NCBI GenBank assembly: GCA_016928355.1 | Contig: JAFGKW010000056.1 | Coordinates: 18,792 to 82,791 of the forward strand | DNA: 64,000 nt | Source: Methanomicrobiaceae archaeon | Lineage (GTDB): Archaea; Halobacteriota; Methanomicrobia; Methanomicrobiales; Methanomicrobiaceae | Direction of reading: 5' to 3' | Shown here: positions 26,021 to 34,780 of the stretch, piece by piece | How the letters are laid out: every line of letters starts with the position of its first letter | How positions within the stretch are numbered: the stretch's first letter is position 1 | Made by a program: the position numbers and the translations under genes | Notes under the pieces: generated by a model | Told to the model about the DNA's origin: nothing | What the model saw: only the letters and a program-made list of their open reading frames with translations | The model's database searches: none

Positions 26021-26776
26021 TCACCCGATATAGCTCAATTCCTCTTCAGTCTTTGATTGGTCCAGGGATTTCAGCCTTTCCAAAAAGACCTCCATCTCAA
26101 CGGCTCTTTCCTGAAGTTTCGTAGAATCAACATCTATACCGATCATCTTCGATAATACTTCAAGAAGGCTGTTGGAACTTTTGGGATCGACGATATAGCC
26201 GGAAGTCTCTCCCATAAGACATATACCTTCAATTCCACGTTTTGCACCAAGACCAAGGAGAAGTCCGGAAGCCCCTATAATGCCTCCGCCAGGTTCATCC
26301 TGGGCAAAGACTGCTCCCGCACCTGTAACCTCATCCTTAAGTTTTTCATCATTCACGGCAGCCAGTACACGGATATCCTGGATTAGATGGCCAACACCGT
26401 ATCCCCCAAGAGTATAGATTCTCTTTACACCCATTTTCTCAGCTATGTCAAGGTAGGTGTCAGCAAGAATGTAATGCCCTTCTGCGGATCCACTCTGAAA
26501 GTCGCCGATGAGAAACATTATGCTTCTTTCACCGTCACAGTATCTGTAGATCTCGTTTTTAGGCAGATGTGCCACTCCGGTTTCGTCAATGAGGACCTGG
26601 GGAGGGAAAAAAATGGATCTGATCTCCGCAATCTTCTCTGCACCCAGCTCTTCCATAATATGTTCAGCTGCAAGTTTTCCAACCTGACCTACACCGGGAA
26701 GCCCTTCTATCATTATTTCACAGGAAAAGTCATCAGAATCTTTTCCAAAAAAGTCTATTGAGATCTCTTCAATCAT
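26021..26776 (-). CDS. PAC2-family (proteasome assembly chaperone-like) protein
   Basis: This 251-residue protein has the archaeal PAC2/DUF75 pattern: IMIEGLPGVGQVGKLAAEHI near residue 21, FLIGDFQSG near 92, RIYTLGGYGVG near 118 and GASGLLLGLGAKRGIEGICLMGE near 168. The C-terminal helix is coiled. Its position after aIF2-alpha and nop10 is conserved in many Euryarchaeota. The archaeal role is not settled, since archaeal 20S proteasomes assemble without it in vitro. The ATG lies inside the end of nop10 (8-bp overlap). Confidence 0.88.
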   Translation of the reverse strand: MIEEISIDFFGKDSDDFSCEIMIEGLPGVGQVGKLAAEHIMEELGAEKIAEIRSIFFPPQVLIDETGVAHLPKNEIYRYCDGERSIMFLIGDFQSGSAEGHYILADTYLDIAEKMGVKRIYTLGGYGVGHLIQDIRVLAAVNDEKLKDEVTGAGAVFAQDEPGGGIIGASGLLLGLGAKRGIEGICLMGETSGYIVDPKSSNSLLEVLSKMIGIDVDSTKLQERAVEMEVFLERLKSLDQSKTEEELSYIG

Positions 26777-26924
26777 TTTTCATCTCCCTCCTGTATCTCC
26801 CATAACTGTCCTGCGGAGAGTACCGGGGAGGGTGAGAATTACAGGTACTGTTTCCACAGACAGGGCAAATAGATAAGAGTGTATAACGCCCGTCATCAGG
26901 GCATTTTCTGATTTTTTTGGTCAT
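26769..26924 (-). CDS. nop10: H/ACA ribonucleoprotein protein Nop10
   Basis: This 51-residue gene is easily missed because it is short. It reads MTKKIRKCPDDGRYTLLS... with a zinc-binding CPVCG and a following CNSHPPRYSPQD, the Nop10 signature. Nop10 binds Cbf5 in the H/ACA guide RNP that makes pseudouridine in rRNA. The two CxxC-type pairs of archaeal Nop10 are C8 with C20/C23/C28 here, so one pair is irregular. The ATG overlaps the aIF2-alpha stop in an ATGA and the 3' end overlaps PAC2 by 8 bp. Confidence 0.93.
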   Translation of the reverse strand: MTKKIRKCPDDGRYTLLSICPVCGNSTCNSHPPRYSPQDSYGRYRREMKND

Positions 26925-27709
26925 CAGTTCTTTCCGGATTTTTGTTTCCGGACAAATTCACCATAGCCGTCAGCTCTCTCCACAACCCCTATGGCAGCAG
27001 TGGCAACTTTGTTGATGGCCTTTTCAGCAGACTTATAGTCGGGAGCTGTTACCTTGACCCTGTATTTGGGCGCACCGACATAGAAGAGTTCAATTTCAAC
27101 GTCATCAACCTTGGGTTGTGCACTCCTGAGAGCTCTGCGGATAACATTTACCCCGTCAGGTTTATTGGAAGTCAGAATTAATGTGCCTGAAATTGTTACT
27201 TTTGAAAGTTTTACATTTTCATTTGCAATGGACACCAATGAATCCGATACCTTTTTTTCCAAGCCCAGTTTCTTTAGTGTCACTTCCTCATCAGTCAGAA
27301 TATCTTCAAAGACGGGAAAGAGAGCCCCATATTCTCTATAGAAGATCTTTTCGATCTCATCCCCTGGAAAACCGCTAGCTTCGGATATGAATTCGATCCA
27401 TTTCCTTGCTTTCTGCTCGTTCTTCCATTCATTGATCTTTTCTTTCCGCTGATGATCATTGACATCCTTTAAAGAGAGATCAATATGCCCACGGCTGGTA
27501 TTAACATGAAGAACCTTACAGACAACCTTCTGTCCTTCCCTTACAAAATCACGGATATGCTTAATCCAGCCACGCGCAACTTCTGCTATAGGGATAAGAC
27601 CTTCGCGGTTATTGTACTCATCCAGAGTGACAAATGCAACAAAATCCTTTACGTTTGTCACTGTGCATACTACAAGTTCCCCTTCGTCCGGCCACTCTCT
27701 CTCGTACAT
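26924..27709 (-). CDS. eif2a: Translation initiation factor aIF2 subunit alpha
   Basis: This 261-residue protein has an S1/OB domain (residues 1-85, WPDEGELVVCTVTNVKDFVAFVTLDEY and GLIPIAEVARGWIKHI), a helical middle domain and a C-terminal alpha-beta domain (YRVKVTAPDYKSAEKAINKV). It forms the aIF2 heterotrimer that delivers initiator tRNA. It is downstream of rps27e (8 bp) and starts the nop10-PAC2-EndoQ stretch. The gene order is the usual archaeal one. Confidence 0.96.
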   Translation of the reverse strand: MYEREWPDEGELVVCTVTNVKDFVAFVTLDEYNNREGLIPIAEVARGWIKHIRDFVREGQKVVCKVLHVNTSRGHIDLSLKDVNDHQRKEKINEWKNEQKARKWIEFISEASGFPGDEIEKIFYREYGALFPVFEDILTDEEVTLKKLGLEKKVSDSLVSIANENVKLSKVTISGTLILTSNKPDGVNVIRRALRSAQPKVDDVEIELFYVGAPKYRVKVTAPDYKSAEKAINKVATAAIGVVERADGYGEFVRKQKSGKN

Positions 27710-27717
27710 ATGAATTA

Positions 27718-27906
27718 TTACTCGTTAGCAGCAATAATGTCTGCCTTGATTTCCGCATTGCCGCCGCTTGGTTCAGCCAGAACCTTGCCGCAGACAACAC
27801 AGTTGACTACAGTGCTGGCTCTCTGGAAAATAACCTGCTCGTTCTCACAATCCGGACACTTTACTGTATAAAACTTCGTCCTGTTTTCTCTGTTTACTCT
27901 GACCAT
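27718..27906 (-). CDS. rps27e: Small ribosomal subunit protein S27e
   Basis: This 62-residue zinc-ribbon protein contains VKCPDCENEQVIF and VVNCVVCGKVLAEP, the two CxxC pairs of S27e. Length and order are typical. It lies 5 bp after rpl44e and 8 bp before aIF2-alpha, so one operon is likely. Confidence 0.97.
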   Translation of the reverse strand: MVRVNRENRTKFYTVKCPDCENEQVIFQRASTVVNCVVCGKVLAEPSGGNAEIKADIIAANE

Positions 27907-27911
27907 TTAAT

Positions 27912-28190
27912 TCACTCCGTAAGTTCAAATTTACCTGCTTTAACACCGGATCTAAGGTGAGCCTTGCCGCACTTTGAGCACCTGTATCTTACATTGATCC
28001 TCTTTGTCGGTTTATCCCCACCAGGAACCTTGGAGAACTTCCCCATGTTGCCTACCTTACTTCTGCGTGCTTTCTGTCGATCGATCCAATGCAGGTGAAG
28101 ATCACGGCCTTTCTTTACTTTCTCGACCTCGTGAACTTCGTGTGTTCTGCAATACGGACAATATGTCTTGAACTTCGTTGGCATTTTCAT
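27912..28190 (-). CDS. rpl44e: Large ribosomal subunit protein L44e
   Basis: This 92-residue protein begins [20 protein letters not shown] and has the zinc-binding CPYC and [10 protein letters not shown] pairs of L44e. The basic loop [18 protein letters not shown] is conserved. It heads the ribosomal protein/aIF2-alpha operon. An internal Met two codons later (MPTKF) is the common start in relatives and would also be acceptable. Confidence 0.97.
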   Translation of the reverse strand: MKMPTKFKTYCPYCRTHEVHEVEKVKKGRDLHLHWIDRQKARRSKVGNMGKFSKVPGGDKPTKRINVRYRCSKCGKAHLRSGVKAGKFELTE

Positions 28191-28286
28191 AAAATCTCAA
28201 GCCCCTTATACTGGAATATTCATCCGGATCACAAAGACCCGGCGATCCCGGAAATCAGGTAATGATTTACCGATTAAATCTCATTA

Positions 28287-28946
28287 TTATTTGCCAACCC
28301 TTATATTTAAGGCTATGTTGCGACTGAATAAAACTGACGCATTTTTTTCCGGCAGCATAACAATATCTTCTCTCGAGAGCGTATAGATCCTTCCGTCAAG
28401 CCCCATAAATGAATCGATATCCTCAGAAAGATATACAGGCTTATATTCCGGTGATTCATCCTCTGAATCGGATACATTCTCTGGAAAATGTTCATTTTCT
28501 GCAGGCATTCTCTCTTCAGCCAGGGAAGGGGGAGATAACTCCTCAGCAGTTATTGGAATAGAAACAGTCTGCATTTCGGACTCTATCATGAGGTTTCTGC
28601 ATTTTTTTACGGATTTTAAGATATCCTCATACATCTCCCTCTCTGCCGGAAGCATTCTTTTCATCTCCTCTTTCGCCGTTTTTCCGCCCTGAACCGTCAC
28701 CAGAGCAAGTTTGATAATTTTGTTAAGGCGGAGAGAGGAGATGTCCTGAAGAGTTGAAACGACACTCTCTATCTCGTCTATCAGTTCGCTCCCGCGCCGG
28801 GTCATGAAATGATCAATCGATTTTGCCTCGGAATAAAGATCCTGGAGATACTTTGCTGAGTCTGTAAAGGTCTCAGAACTGATCTCTGCGAGCCTGCCGC
28901 TTTCTCTTTCTTCAAGGATAATTAATCGAAGATAATCCAGATCCAT
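28287..28946 (-). CDS. GINS complex subunit (Gins51-like)
   Basis: This 219-residue protein has the helical GINS A domain at the N-terminus (MDLDYLRLIILEERESGRLA...) with the segments FTDSAKYLQDLY and RLNKIIKLAL. A disordered acidic linker (about 130-175) follows. A small beta B domain ends the protein (FMGLDGRIYTLSREDIVMLPEKNA). The AB order is that of archaeal Gins51. GINS binds MCM and GAN/Cdc45 in the replication helicase. The ATG at 28944-28946 is chosen over an upstream frame, and it lies 2 bp after the priS stop. The pairing with priS is conserved in archaea. Confidence 0.85.
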   Translation of the reverse strand: MDLDYLRLIILEERESGRLAEISSETFTDSAKYLQDLYSEAKSIDHFMTRRGSELIDEIESVVSTLQDISSLRLNKIIKLALVTVQGGKTAKEEMKRMLPAEREMYEDILKSVKKCRNLMIESEMQTVSIPITAEELSPPSLAEERMPAENEHFPENVSDSEDESPEYKPVYLSEDIDSFMGLDGRIYTLSREDIVMLPEKNASVLFSRNIALNIRVGK

Positions 28947-28948
28947 AC

Positions 28949-30079
28949 CTATCTCACACTGCCAGCATACCTTGCCGCACCTCTTGCGCAAAGAAAAACT
29001 GCAAGGGCTTCCGGTACATTATTTATTCCTTTTTCAAGCGAATATTTGTTTCCAAGAACAGGCATCGTCAGGCTGAATGCCAGATCAATCCTTACAGGTG
29101 ATTCCCCGAACACAACTGCATCGACAAGCGGATCAAAGTTGTCAAGATCACGGACCGTAAGGGGCACGACTCTGAATCCGCTGCCGCCGTGAAGTGATCC
29201 TGGCATCCTGATCAGTCTCTTAATATCGGTCGTTACAGGTTCATCGGTCAGTGCAGCCCTCTCCCGGATCTTATCAATAAGGGGACCTCCATCCTGCTCC
29301 AGAACCTTCTTAAGAGTCCCTGTCACCGGTACATCCTTTTTTGTACTTTTAACCTTTCTGGAAGTCTCCTTCAATGAATCGACAAAAGACCCGGCTGAAG
29401 GATCTCCCACACCCCTTATTGAACCCACCGCCTTAACGGCAGATTCACGGTCTGTTTTCATAAGTTCGTCAAAATATTCGGAAACGGCAGATCTGTATCT
29501 TGCAGACCAGCCTGAATCGCGACCTTTGCCAAGCATAAATTCAGGATCTATCCCTATACCACAGACATAATCAACAAGTTCACGTCTCTCCGTACTGCCC
29601 CACTGCCGGGTTTCGAGGTTCCGAACGTGTATATGATATCCACGACCCCCGGAGAAAACTATGCTGACATCCCGGTCAATAAACCCAAGCTCCCCGGTCA
29701 GCATATCCAGCAATTTATAGGTCTCCTCCTTTACCCGTTCAAGCATTACGTCATATGCACCCCTCATGATGTGATCCGCATCAAGATCAAATATCAGATC
29801 CGCACCCAACCACACCTTCTCCGGCATTGTAGAAGCTGAAGGGAGTTTGTAATAGGCTGTTGAGTGGTAGGCATGCCTTGGGACCATGGAGCGCATATAG
29901 GTCTCAACCTCATTTTTCGAGCTGAAACCTATGTGCCTTTTCATACGCACCTCGCCCGAGGGGTCAAAAAAAATAAAGCCCCACTCACGCTGCTCAACTG
30001 CAGGAGGCATCATGAAAGTGGCGGTCATGTAATACTCCTCAAACCGTTTTTTCATGTACTCGAAGGTTGCAGCATCCAT
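28949..30079 (-). CDS. priS: DNA primase small (catalytic) subunit
   Basis: This 376-residue archaeal-type primase has the catalytic triad region FDLDADH (Asp98 and Asp100) and the nucleotide-binding SGGRGYHIHV around residue 141. RLIRMPGSLHGGSGF near 290 includes the third acid-region block. It synthesises RNA/DNA primers with PriL, which is not in this window. The ATG overlaps the elp3 stop by one base, and GINS follows immediately. Confidence 0.95.
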   Translation of the reverse strand: MDAATFEYMKKRFEEYYMTATFMMPPAVEQREWGFIFFDPSGEVRMKRHIGFSSKNEVETYMRSMVPRHAYHSTAYYKLPSASTMPEKVWLGADLIFDLDADHIMRGAYDVMLERVKEETYKLLDMLTGELGFIDRDVSIVFSGGRGYHIHVRNLETRQWGSTERRELVDYVCGIGIDPEFMLGKGRDSGWSARYRSAVSEYFDELMKTDRESAVKAVGSIRGVGDPSAGSFVDSLKETSRKVKSTKKDVPVTGTLKKVLEQDGGPLIDKIRERAALTDEPVTTDIKRLIRMPGSLHGGSGFRVVPLTVRDLDNFDPLVDAVVFGESPVRIDLAFSLTMPVLGNKYSLEKGINNVPEALAVFLCARGAARYAGSVR

Positions 30080-31668
30080 TATAATTCCTTAACCATATAT
30101 GGACCGTCTCTATGGTATCCCTTTTTCCTGTAATAAGGTCTGACACCTATTCCGCTCATGATCCCAACACTCCCGTATCCTGATTCTCCGGCAATTCTTT
30201 CAGCTTCTTTCAAAAGACTGTCTCCAAAATTTCTGTGCTGCCATTCCCCCGGACCGGCTCTTTCAGATATCGGAACAACCGAACCGTAGACATGCAGTTC
30301 CCTCACAAGAGCCGAGTCGGAGATTTCATCCCGCCAGGGATCATAAGGGAATCTCAGGCGTATAAAACCAATTAGAGACTCTCCAGAAATATATCTGATG
30401 AAAAATTCATCACCACCACAGCATTTGTAATGGATTACATCAATTTCAGGAGGCTCACGGATGACATTTCTTCCGGCCTCACTACACCTGATGCACCTGC
30501 ATCTGCCCCCCGAACTCTCAAGCCTTTCCTTTGCCAGCTGACGGAAATTGCTGAAATGCGACCCACGCACTATAAGTTTTGCAGGGATGTCCCTCTGGAT
30601 CCTCTGGAGCCTGACATAAGGTGGAAGACGGGATTTTCCATAGGCCACAAGATCTATAAGCTCATCTTCATCATAGACATCATATTCGCCTGACATCCAA
30701 AGCTCTTCGATCTCCGAACCGGGTGTAACAAGAGTGGGATAGATCTTCAAAAAATCAGGACAGAATCTTTCATCTGAAAAAAGAAGATCAAACATCCGCT
30801 TATCGTCTTCAACCGTCGCCGACGGCAGATTGGGCATGACATGAAAACCGACCTTCAGGCCCGCATCCCTGAGAAGACGGTTCGCCTCTTCTGTTGCCTC
30901 AACACCATGCCCGCGCCTGTTAAATTCCAGAATTGTATTGTCAAGCTGCTGAACTCCAAGTTCAACTTTTGTTACACCAAGCCTGAGCATATCATCAATG
31001 TGTTCTCTCCCGCACCAGTCGGGCCTTGTTTCAAATGTAGCAGCAATGCATCTGACCTTTGCTGTTTCATTTTGCAGAGATAATTGTTCGAAATTATAGA
31101 TATCGCCTGGATCTCCACCGCCGTACTCATTCATCGCCCGTATACAGGATCTCATAAACCAGTCCCTGTATTCAGGATCACGTGCCGTTATGGTTCCGCC
31201 CATAACAATGAGCTCGGCTTTGTCGACATGATGACCGAGTTCCTCAAACTGCCTAAGCCTTGCCTGAACCTGGGCGTACGGATCATATTCATGCTGCCGG
31301 GCACGTAATGCTGCAGGCTCTTCACCTGTATAGCTCTGTGGGGAACCAAAAGGATGCTCGGGACCGCCGGGACAAGGAAGACATTTCCCATGAGGACATG
31401 GATGCGGGGAAGTCATTACAGCCACAGGTGCAACCCCGGAAATGGTTCTCGCAGGCTTAACCTGAAGAAATCCCCTGAGCCTCTCTCTCTCATCTTCTTT
31501 AGCTAATGCAAAGATCTCCGAATTTCTGGGCATCCGCTCAAGAGAATATTTTCGGCATACAGACGCCTTGATCTTCTGGACATCTGACGGATCTCCGGCT
31601 TCAGATAGAATCCGGGATATTATCTCCTTTAAAAATAAATTAGAGTCTTCGGATTGCTTAGTGTTCAA
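30079..31668 (-). CDS. elp3: Elp3-family tRNA U34 acetyltransferase (radical SAM plus GNAT)
   Basis: This enzyme places the carboxymethyl-type group on wobble uridine of tRNA. The radical SAM motif SPHPCPHGKCLPCPGG lies near residue 90, the ELGVQQLDNTILEFNRRGH block near 250, and the C-terminal 150 residues form a GNAT acetyltransferase domain ending in GVRPYYRKKGYHRDGPYM. A TTG at 31668 is chosen as start because GAAGAGG lies six bases ahead and the overlap with the UPF0058 gene is only 11 bp. A longer frame to ATG 31725 overlaps that gene by 68 bp. Confidence 0.93.
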   Translation of the reverse strand: MNTKQSEDSNLFLKEIISRILSEAGDPSDVQKIKASVCRKYSLERMPRNSEIFALAKEDERERLRGFLQVKPARTISGVAPVAVMTSPHPCPHGKCLPCPGGPEHPFGSPQSYTGEEPAALRARQHEYDPYAQVQARLRQFEELGHHVDKAELIVMGGTITARDPEYRDWFMRSCIRAMNEYGGGDPGDIYNFEQLSLQNETAKVRCIAATFETRPDWCGREHIDDMLRLGVTKVELGVQQLDNTILEFNRRGHGVEATEEANRLLRDAGLKVGFHVMPNLPSATVEDDKRMFDLLFSDERFCPDFLKIYPTLVTPGSEIEELWMSGEYDVYDEDELIDLVAYGKSRLPPYVRLQRIQRDIPAKLIVRGSHFSNFRQLAKERLESSGGRCRCIRCSEAGRNVIREPPEIDVIHYKCCGGDEFFIRYISGESLIGFIRLRFPYDPWRDEISDSALVRELHVYGSVVPISERAGPGEWQHRNFGDSLLKEAERIAGESGYGSVGIMSGIGVRPYYRKKGYHRDGPYMVKEL

Positions 31669-31924
31669 CGGCAACCTCTTCGGTACCAGTTCCCGGAGCA
31701 TATCCAACAGACTGGATCTGCCCATCCTGAATATATCCTACCAGTTCTCTTCCAAGCGTCAGAATTGCCTCTTTATGGCAGACTTTATTCTTGTGAATAT
31801 GAACAGGAGAGATGTTTAACTCATTATAATGACTCGTAAGCACATCTTCGTTTTTAATCGATTCATAGTACTTCTTTACATGCACCAGAAGCATGTGTAA
31901 ATGTAATAATTCTTCCTTCTGCAC
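31658..31924 (-). CDS. UPF0058-family protein
   Basis: This 88-residue protein opens MQKEELLHLHMLLVHVKKYYE, the opening of the archaeal UPF0058 family, and has the NISPVHIHKNKVCHKEAILTLG block with histidine and cysteine that may bind metal. Function is unknown. The start is GTG at 31922-31924, supported by GGTGATC (an exact anti-16S match) five bases ahead. It overlaps elp3 by 11 bp. Confidence 0.85.
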   Translation of the reverse strand: MQKEELLHLHMLLVHVKKYYESIKNEDVLTSHYNELNISPVHIHKNKVCHKEAILTLGRELVGYIQDGQIQSVGYAPGTGTEEVAVEH

Positions 31925-32377
31925 TAGATCACCAATCCTTAAAAATTACTTCAGCCAAAACAAGATATAATTTATTGATGATCTTTATATCTGACTTCCT
32001 GAAGCCTGTTCAAACAGGGACTGGTTTAAGAACCGGGGATATTCACATTAAGACCAAAAAGAACTACAAACCCCGGTTTAGACATATAATACAGGAGTAT
32101 TTCAATGCCTGCCGATATATGCGCCCCAATAAGTCTATAAATGACAGATTTCAGGACATTGGATGTAAGTCGGGATCAAATCAGGGCAAATATAAAAAAA
32201 AGAGCTGTATTTAGAGAATATATAACAAAATCCAGGATTTTCAGGAGATTATCAGGATAATTCACGAGAATATATATCCCGAAATTAAGGGAAATAAAAA
32301 TATTCATTGACTGGCTGAGAACAGAGAATTATTGTAAAATGAATTTTAGGGTTGATACAACCGGAATTTTTATGATT
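31925..32377. other. 450-bp gene-free region with two stem structures
   Basis: No convincing protein is encoded. Frames here lack ribosome-binding sites and normal composition. A hairpin CCTGT-TCAA-ACAGG lies at 32005-32018. AACCGGGG at 32031-32038 pairs perfectly with CCCCGGTT at 32071-32078 across a 32-nt loop. The rest is AT-rich. It is both the upstream region of UPF0058/elp3 and the region behind UPF0179. Confidence 0.5.
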
Positions 32378-32833
32378 TCAGGCTTGTTTTGGAGTGAGTT
32401 CGACATTTTTCAGGTTTTTCCCTCTCTCACATGACTCTTTTTCTGAATTGATTATCCGGGTAACAATATATTTGCCGTTTTCGACAAGACCCTCGGGGAA
32501 ACATCGATCATAATTTGGGCACCCTATCTCGGGGCATAGAAAATCCATTGTGATCTCTGAGTTCAAAATTGCTCTTTTTGCATCAATTAAGACAATAACG
32601 GGCGAATCAATAACTTCTACAGCACAAACACCGTTATGATGAATATTGCATGGATGCACAGCGCTGTTTCTTATCCCAACTATCCTGTAACTTTTTTTGG
32701 GAGTCAGGTTGTTGCAGACTTTATGCATCCTGCAACCTTCACATTCCTCAAGCTCACCCCTGTAAACAAATTCAAGTCCATCTATCGCGAGGTCACTTCC
32801 AATAAGAGTAATTTTCACCGTTTCTCCATCCAT
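32378..32833 (-). CDS. UPF0179-family protein
   Basis: This 151-residue archaeal protein has conserved cysteines in a pattern suited to metal or iron-sulfur binding: ECEGCRMHKVCNNL near residue 30, HPCNIHHNGVC near 57, and CPEIGCPNYDRCFPEG near 98. It is found mainly in methanogens, and its function is not established. The ATG at 32831-32833 (MDGETVKITLIGSDLA) is 4 bp after the egsA stop. The longer frame from 32863 overlaps egsA and is less likely. Confidence 0.82.
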   Translation of the reverse strand: MDGETVKITLIGSDLAIDGLEFVYRGELEECEGCRMHKVCNNLTPKKSYRIVGIRNSAVHPCNIHHNGVCAVEVIDSPVIVLIDAKRAILNSEITMDFLCPEIGCPNYDRCFPEGLVENGKYIVTRIINSEKESCERGKNLKNVELTPKQA

Positions 32834-32837
32834 ATAA

Positions 32838-33920
32838 TCACTCCCTGTAAAGCATGGATACAAGTTTTTCAGCGCAATCCCTCTCTATGCCGGCATCAAG
32901 AATTGTGAATCTTTCCGGTCTGATCTTTCTTGCCATAAGCAGAGCTTCAACTGCAGTATCATCATCAATTCCAATCTTTGCAGGTGTCACGGGTGCTCCG
33001 ATAGCACTGAGGGAATCCCTGATGCCACGCCAGTCCCCGCCATGCATGTACATTGTCATAATCGAACCAATACCACACTGCTCTCCGTGGAGTCCTCTCC
33101 CGGGTGCAAGAATATCAAGTGCGTGGCTGAATTTATGCTCACCGCCACTTGCCGGGCGTGATGATCCTGCTATGCTCATGGCAACTCCTGAAGAGACCAG
33201 TGCCTTGATTACAATCCAGGCAGCTTCTTCGGAACCGGGTTTTATGAGTCCTGCATTTTCAAGAAGAATATCCGCCGTCATTGCAGACAACGCTGCGGCA
33301 TACTCGCTGATCGCCTCTCCCCTGAGCCTGTGTGACAGTTCCCAGTCAAGTATCGCTGTCCTGTTTGAGATTATATCAGCACAACCTGATGCAAGCAGCC
33401 TGAAAGGTGCCTTTGCAATAATCCCCGTATCGGCAATTACAGCAGAAGGGGGATGCGCATCCAGTGATACTGCTCCCTTCTCGGTAGGAACAGAAGCCCT
33501 CGATGATGCAATGCCGTCATGAGAAGCAGCTGTCGGTACGCTGATAAAATGGAGACCAAGATTATATGATACCACTTTTGCCATATCTATGGCCTTCCCT
33601 CCACCGACACCGATTATGAAGTCATGTCCTTTGGCAATCTCCTCGGCTTCATTTATTGTTTCAAGCGAGATCGTTTCGGATGTGAAGACTTCCGCACCCC
33701 CGCCGCCTGTGCCGACAAGATCCAGAACACGGTCTCCCGCCGCCTTCATGGTATGCCTTCCGGATATTATCAGCGCAGACCTGCCAATCCGCAAATCCCT
33801 GCATACATCCGGCAGCTGTTCTATCGCATCATGCCCGATGATAATATCCCTTGGCATCTGAAGCCATTTTGATTTGTCAAATTGAAGGTTTTTGAGTACT
33901 TTTATACTATCTGCGCTCAT
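32838..33920 (-). CDS. egsA: sn-glycerol-1-phosphate dehydrogenase
   Basis: This 360-residue NAD(P)-dependent dehydrogenase makes the archaeal-specific sn-glycerol-1-phosphate backbone from dihydroxyacetone phosphate. It has GVGGGKAIDMAKVVSY near residue 103, SVPTAASHDGIASSRAS near 127, and zinc-site histidines in SGGEHKFSHALD and GLHGEQCG. It is the first committed lipid gene, alongside geranylgeranyl reductase in this window. Its ATG is only 14 bp from the divergent DUF63 start. Confidence 0.95.
   Translation of the reverse strand: MSADSIKVLKNLQFDKSKWLQMPRDIIIGHDAIEQLPDVCRDLRIGRSALIISGRHTMKAAGDRVLDLVGTGGGGAEVFTSETISLETINEAEEIAKGHDFIIGVGGGKAIDMAKVVSYNLGLHFISVPTAASHDGIASSRASVPTEKGAVSLDAHPPSAVIADTGIIAKAPFRLLASGCADIISNRTAILDWELSHRLRGEAISEYAAALSAMTADILLENAGLIKPGSEEAAWIVIKALVSSGVAMSIAGSSRPASGGEHKFSHALDILAPGRGLHGEQCGIGSIMTMYMHGGDWRGIRDSLSAIGAPVTPAKIGIDDDTAVEALLMARKIRPERFTILDAGIERDCAEKLVSMLYRE
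33901..33908 (+). promoter_or_regulatory. TATA box for DUF63, inside egsA
   Basis: TTTATACT is centred 30 bp before the DUF63 ATG. It lies within the first codons of egsA on the other strand, so the promoter overlaps the divergent gene. Confidence 0.5.
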
Positions 33921-33934
33921 TATTTTATCAATAA

Positions 33935-34780
33935 ATGATTGGGGATTTTATATACAAATATTACGTTGATCCAATCGTCAACGGTGGGGCCTATACAATT
34001 GTTGATACGCTCACGTATGCCCTCATATTGATTATATCAGTCTATCTGGTTTACAAATGGCTGAATAAAGCAGGAATCGCTATTAATCAGGAGTTTATTC
34101 TGGCAATTATTCCTTATGTGGTTCTGGGAGGATTTCTGCGTGTAGTCGAGGATACAGGAATAATACCTTATCCATACTACGTTCTCTTAATCACACCGCT
34201 GATATTTTTCTCGATTTTTTTCTATGCAATATTTGTACTTGTAATTTCCAGATTCCTTGAACAGAAGAAATTTATAAAAAATTATCACAAAGGTTTTGCA
34301 GCCGGCGGCATAATTGCATGCGCGATCACTCTTGTACCACTGGTCTGGTACGGAATAGTATATACACAGATCAATCTTTTCGTAATGTTTGCCATACTTG
34401 GAGTCGCCTGTGTTTCAGCTCTTTCGGTCTGGGCATTCATCAAATATGCCCTCAGATGGGATTATGTTGACGATATCCTGTACAAACTGCTCATCTTCGG
34501 CCATATGCTGGATGCAAGCGCAACAAGTTTTGGCATAGACCTGCATGAAATGGCATATGTCGAGCAGCATGTGGTAGGATCCGCACTCATAGAAGCCACA
34601 GGCACTGCATTCTCAATGTTCGGACTGAAACTGGTAGTTGTGATACCTGCCATATACATCCTCCAGATTTACAGACAGGAGGGCAATAAGGAACTATTCC
34701 ACCTGATAATTCTTGCAATGATAATGGTGGGACTTGCTCCGGGAATCAGGGATATGGTGAGGATGATACTCTATGTTTAA
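33935..34780 (+). CDS. DUF63-family polytopic membrane protein
   Basis: This 281-residue protein has seven or so membrane helices, beginning with YTIVDTLTYALILIISVYLVYKW-like segments, and the archaeal DUF63 blocks GFLRVVEDTGIIPYPYYVLL and LIFGHMLDASATSFGIDLH. It is conserved across Euryarchaeota with unknown function. It overlaps the SpoIIM-like gene by 8 bp. The start has no ribosome-binding site but has a TATA box at leaderless distance. Confidence 0.9.
   Translation: MIGDFIYKYYVDPIVNGGAYTIVDTLTYALILIISVYLVYKWLNKAGIAINQEFILAIIPYVVLGGFLRVVEDTGIIPYPYYVLLITPLIFFSIFFYAIFVLVISRFLEQKKFIKNYHKGFAAGGIIACAITLVPLVWYGIVYTQINLFVMFAILGVACVSALSVWAFIKYALRWDYVDDILYKLLIFGHMLDASATSFGIDLHEMAYVEQHVVGSALIEATGTAFSMFGLKLVVVIPAIYILQIYRQEGNKELFHLIILAMIMVGLAPGIRDMVRMILYV
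33947..33955 (-). promoter_or_regulatory. TATA box for egsA, inside DUF63
   Basis: On the minus strand GTATATAAA is centred 31 bp before the egsA ATG and lies within the first codons of DUF63, mirroring the other promoter. Confidence 0.55.

Noticed and set aside
31966..32010. Possible C/D box small RNA (TTGATGA followed by CTGA)
   Set aside because: The C' and D' boxes are missing and the first box deviates from RTGATGA, so it does not meet the pattern.
31975..32214. 79-aa frame on the plus strand
   Set aside because: It has no ribosome-binding site or TATA at the right distance, its composition is random-like, and its only structure is the stems described. I treat it as non-coding.
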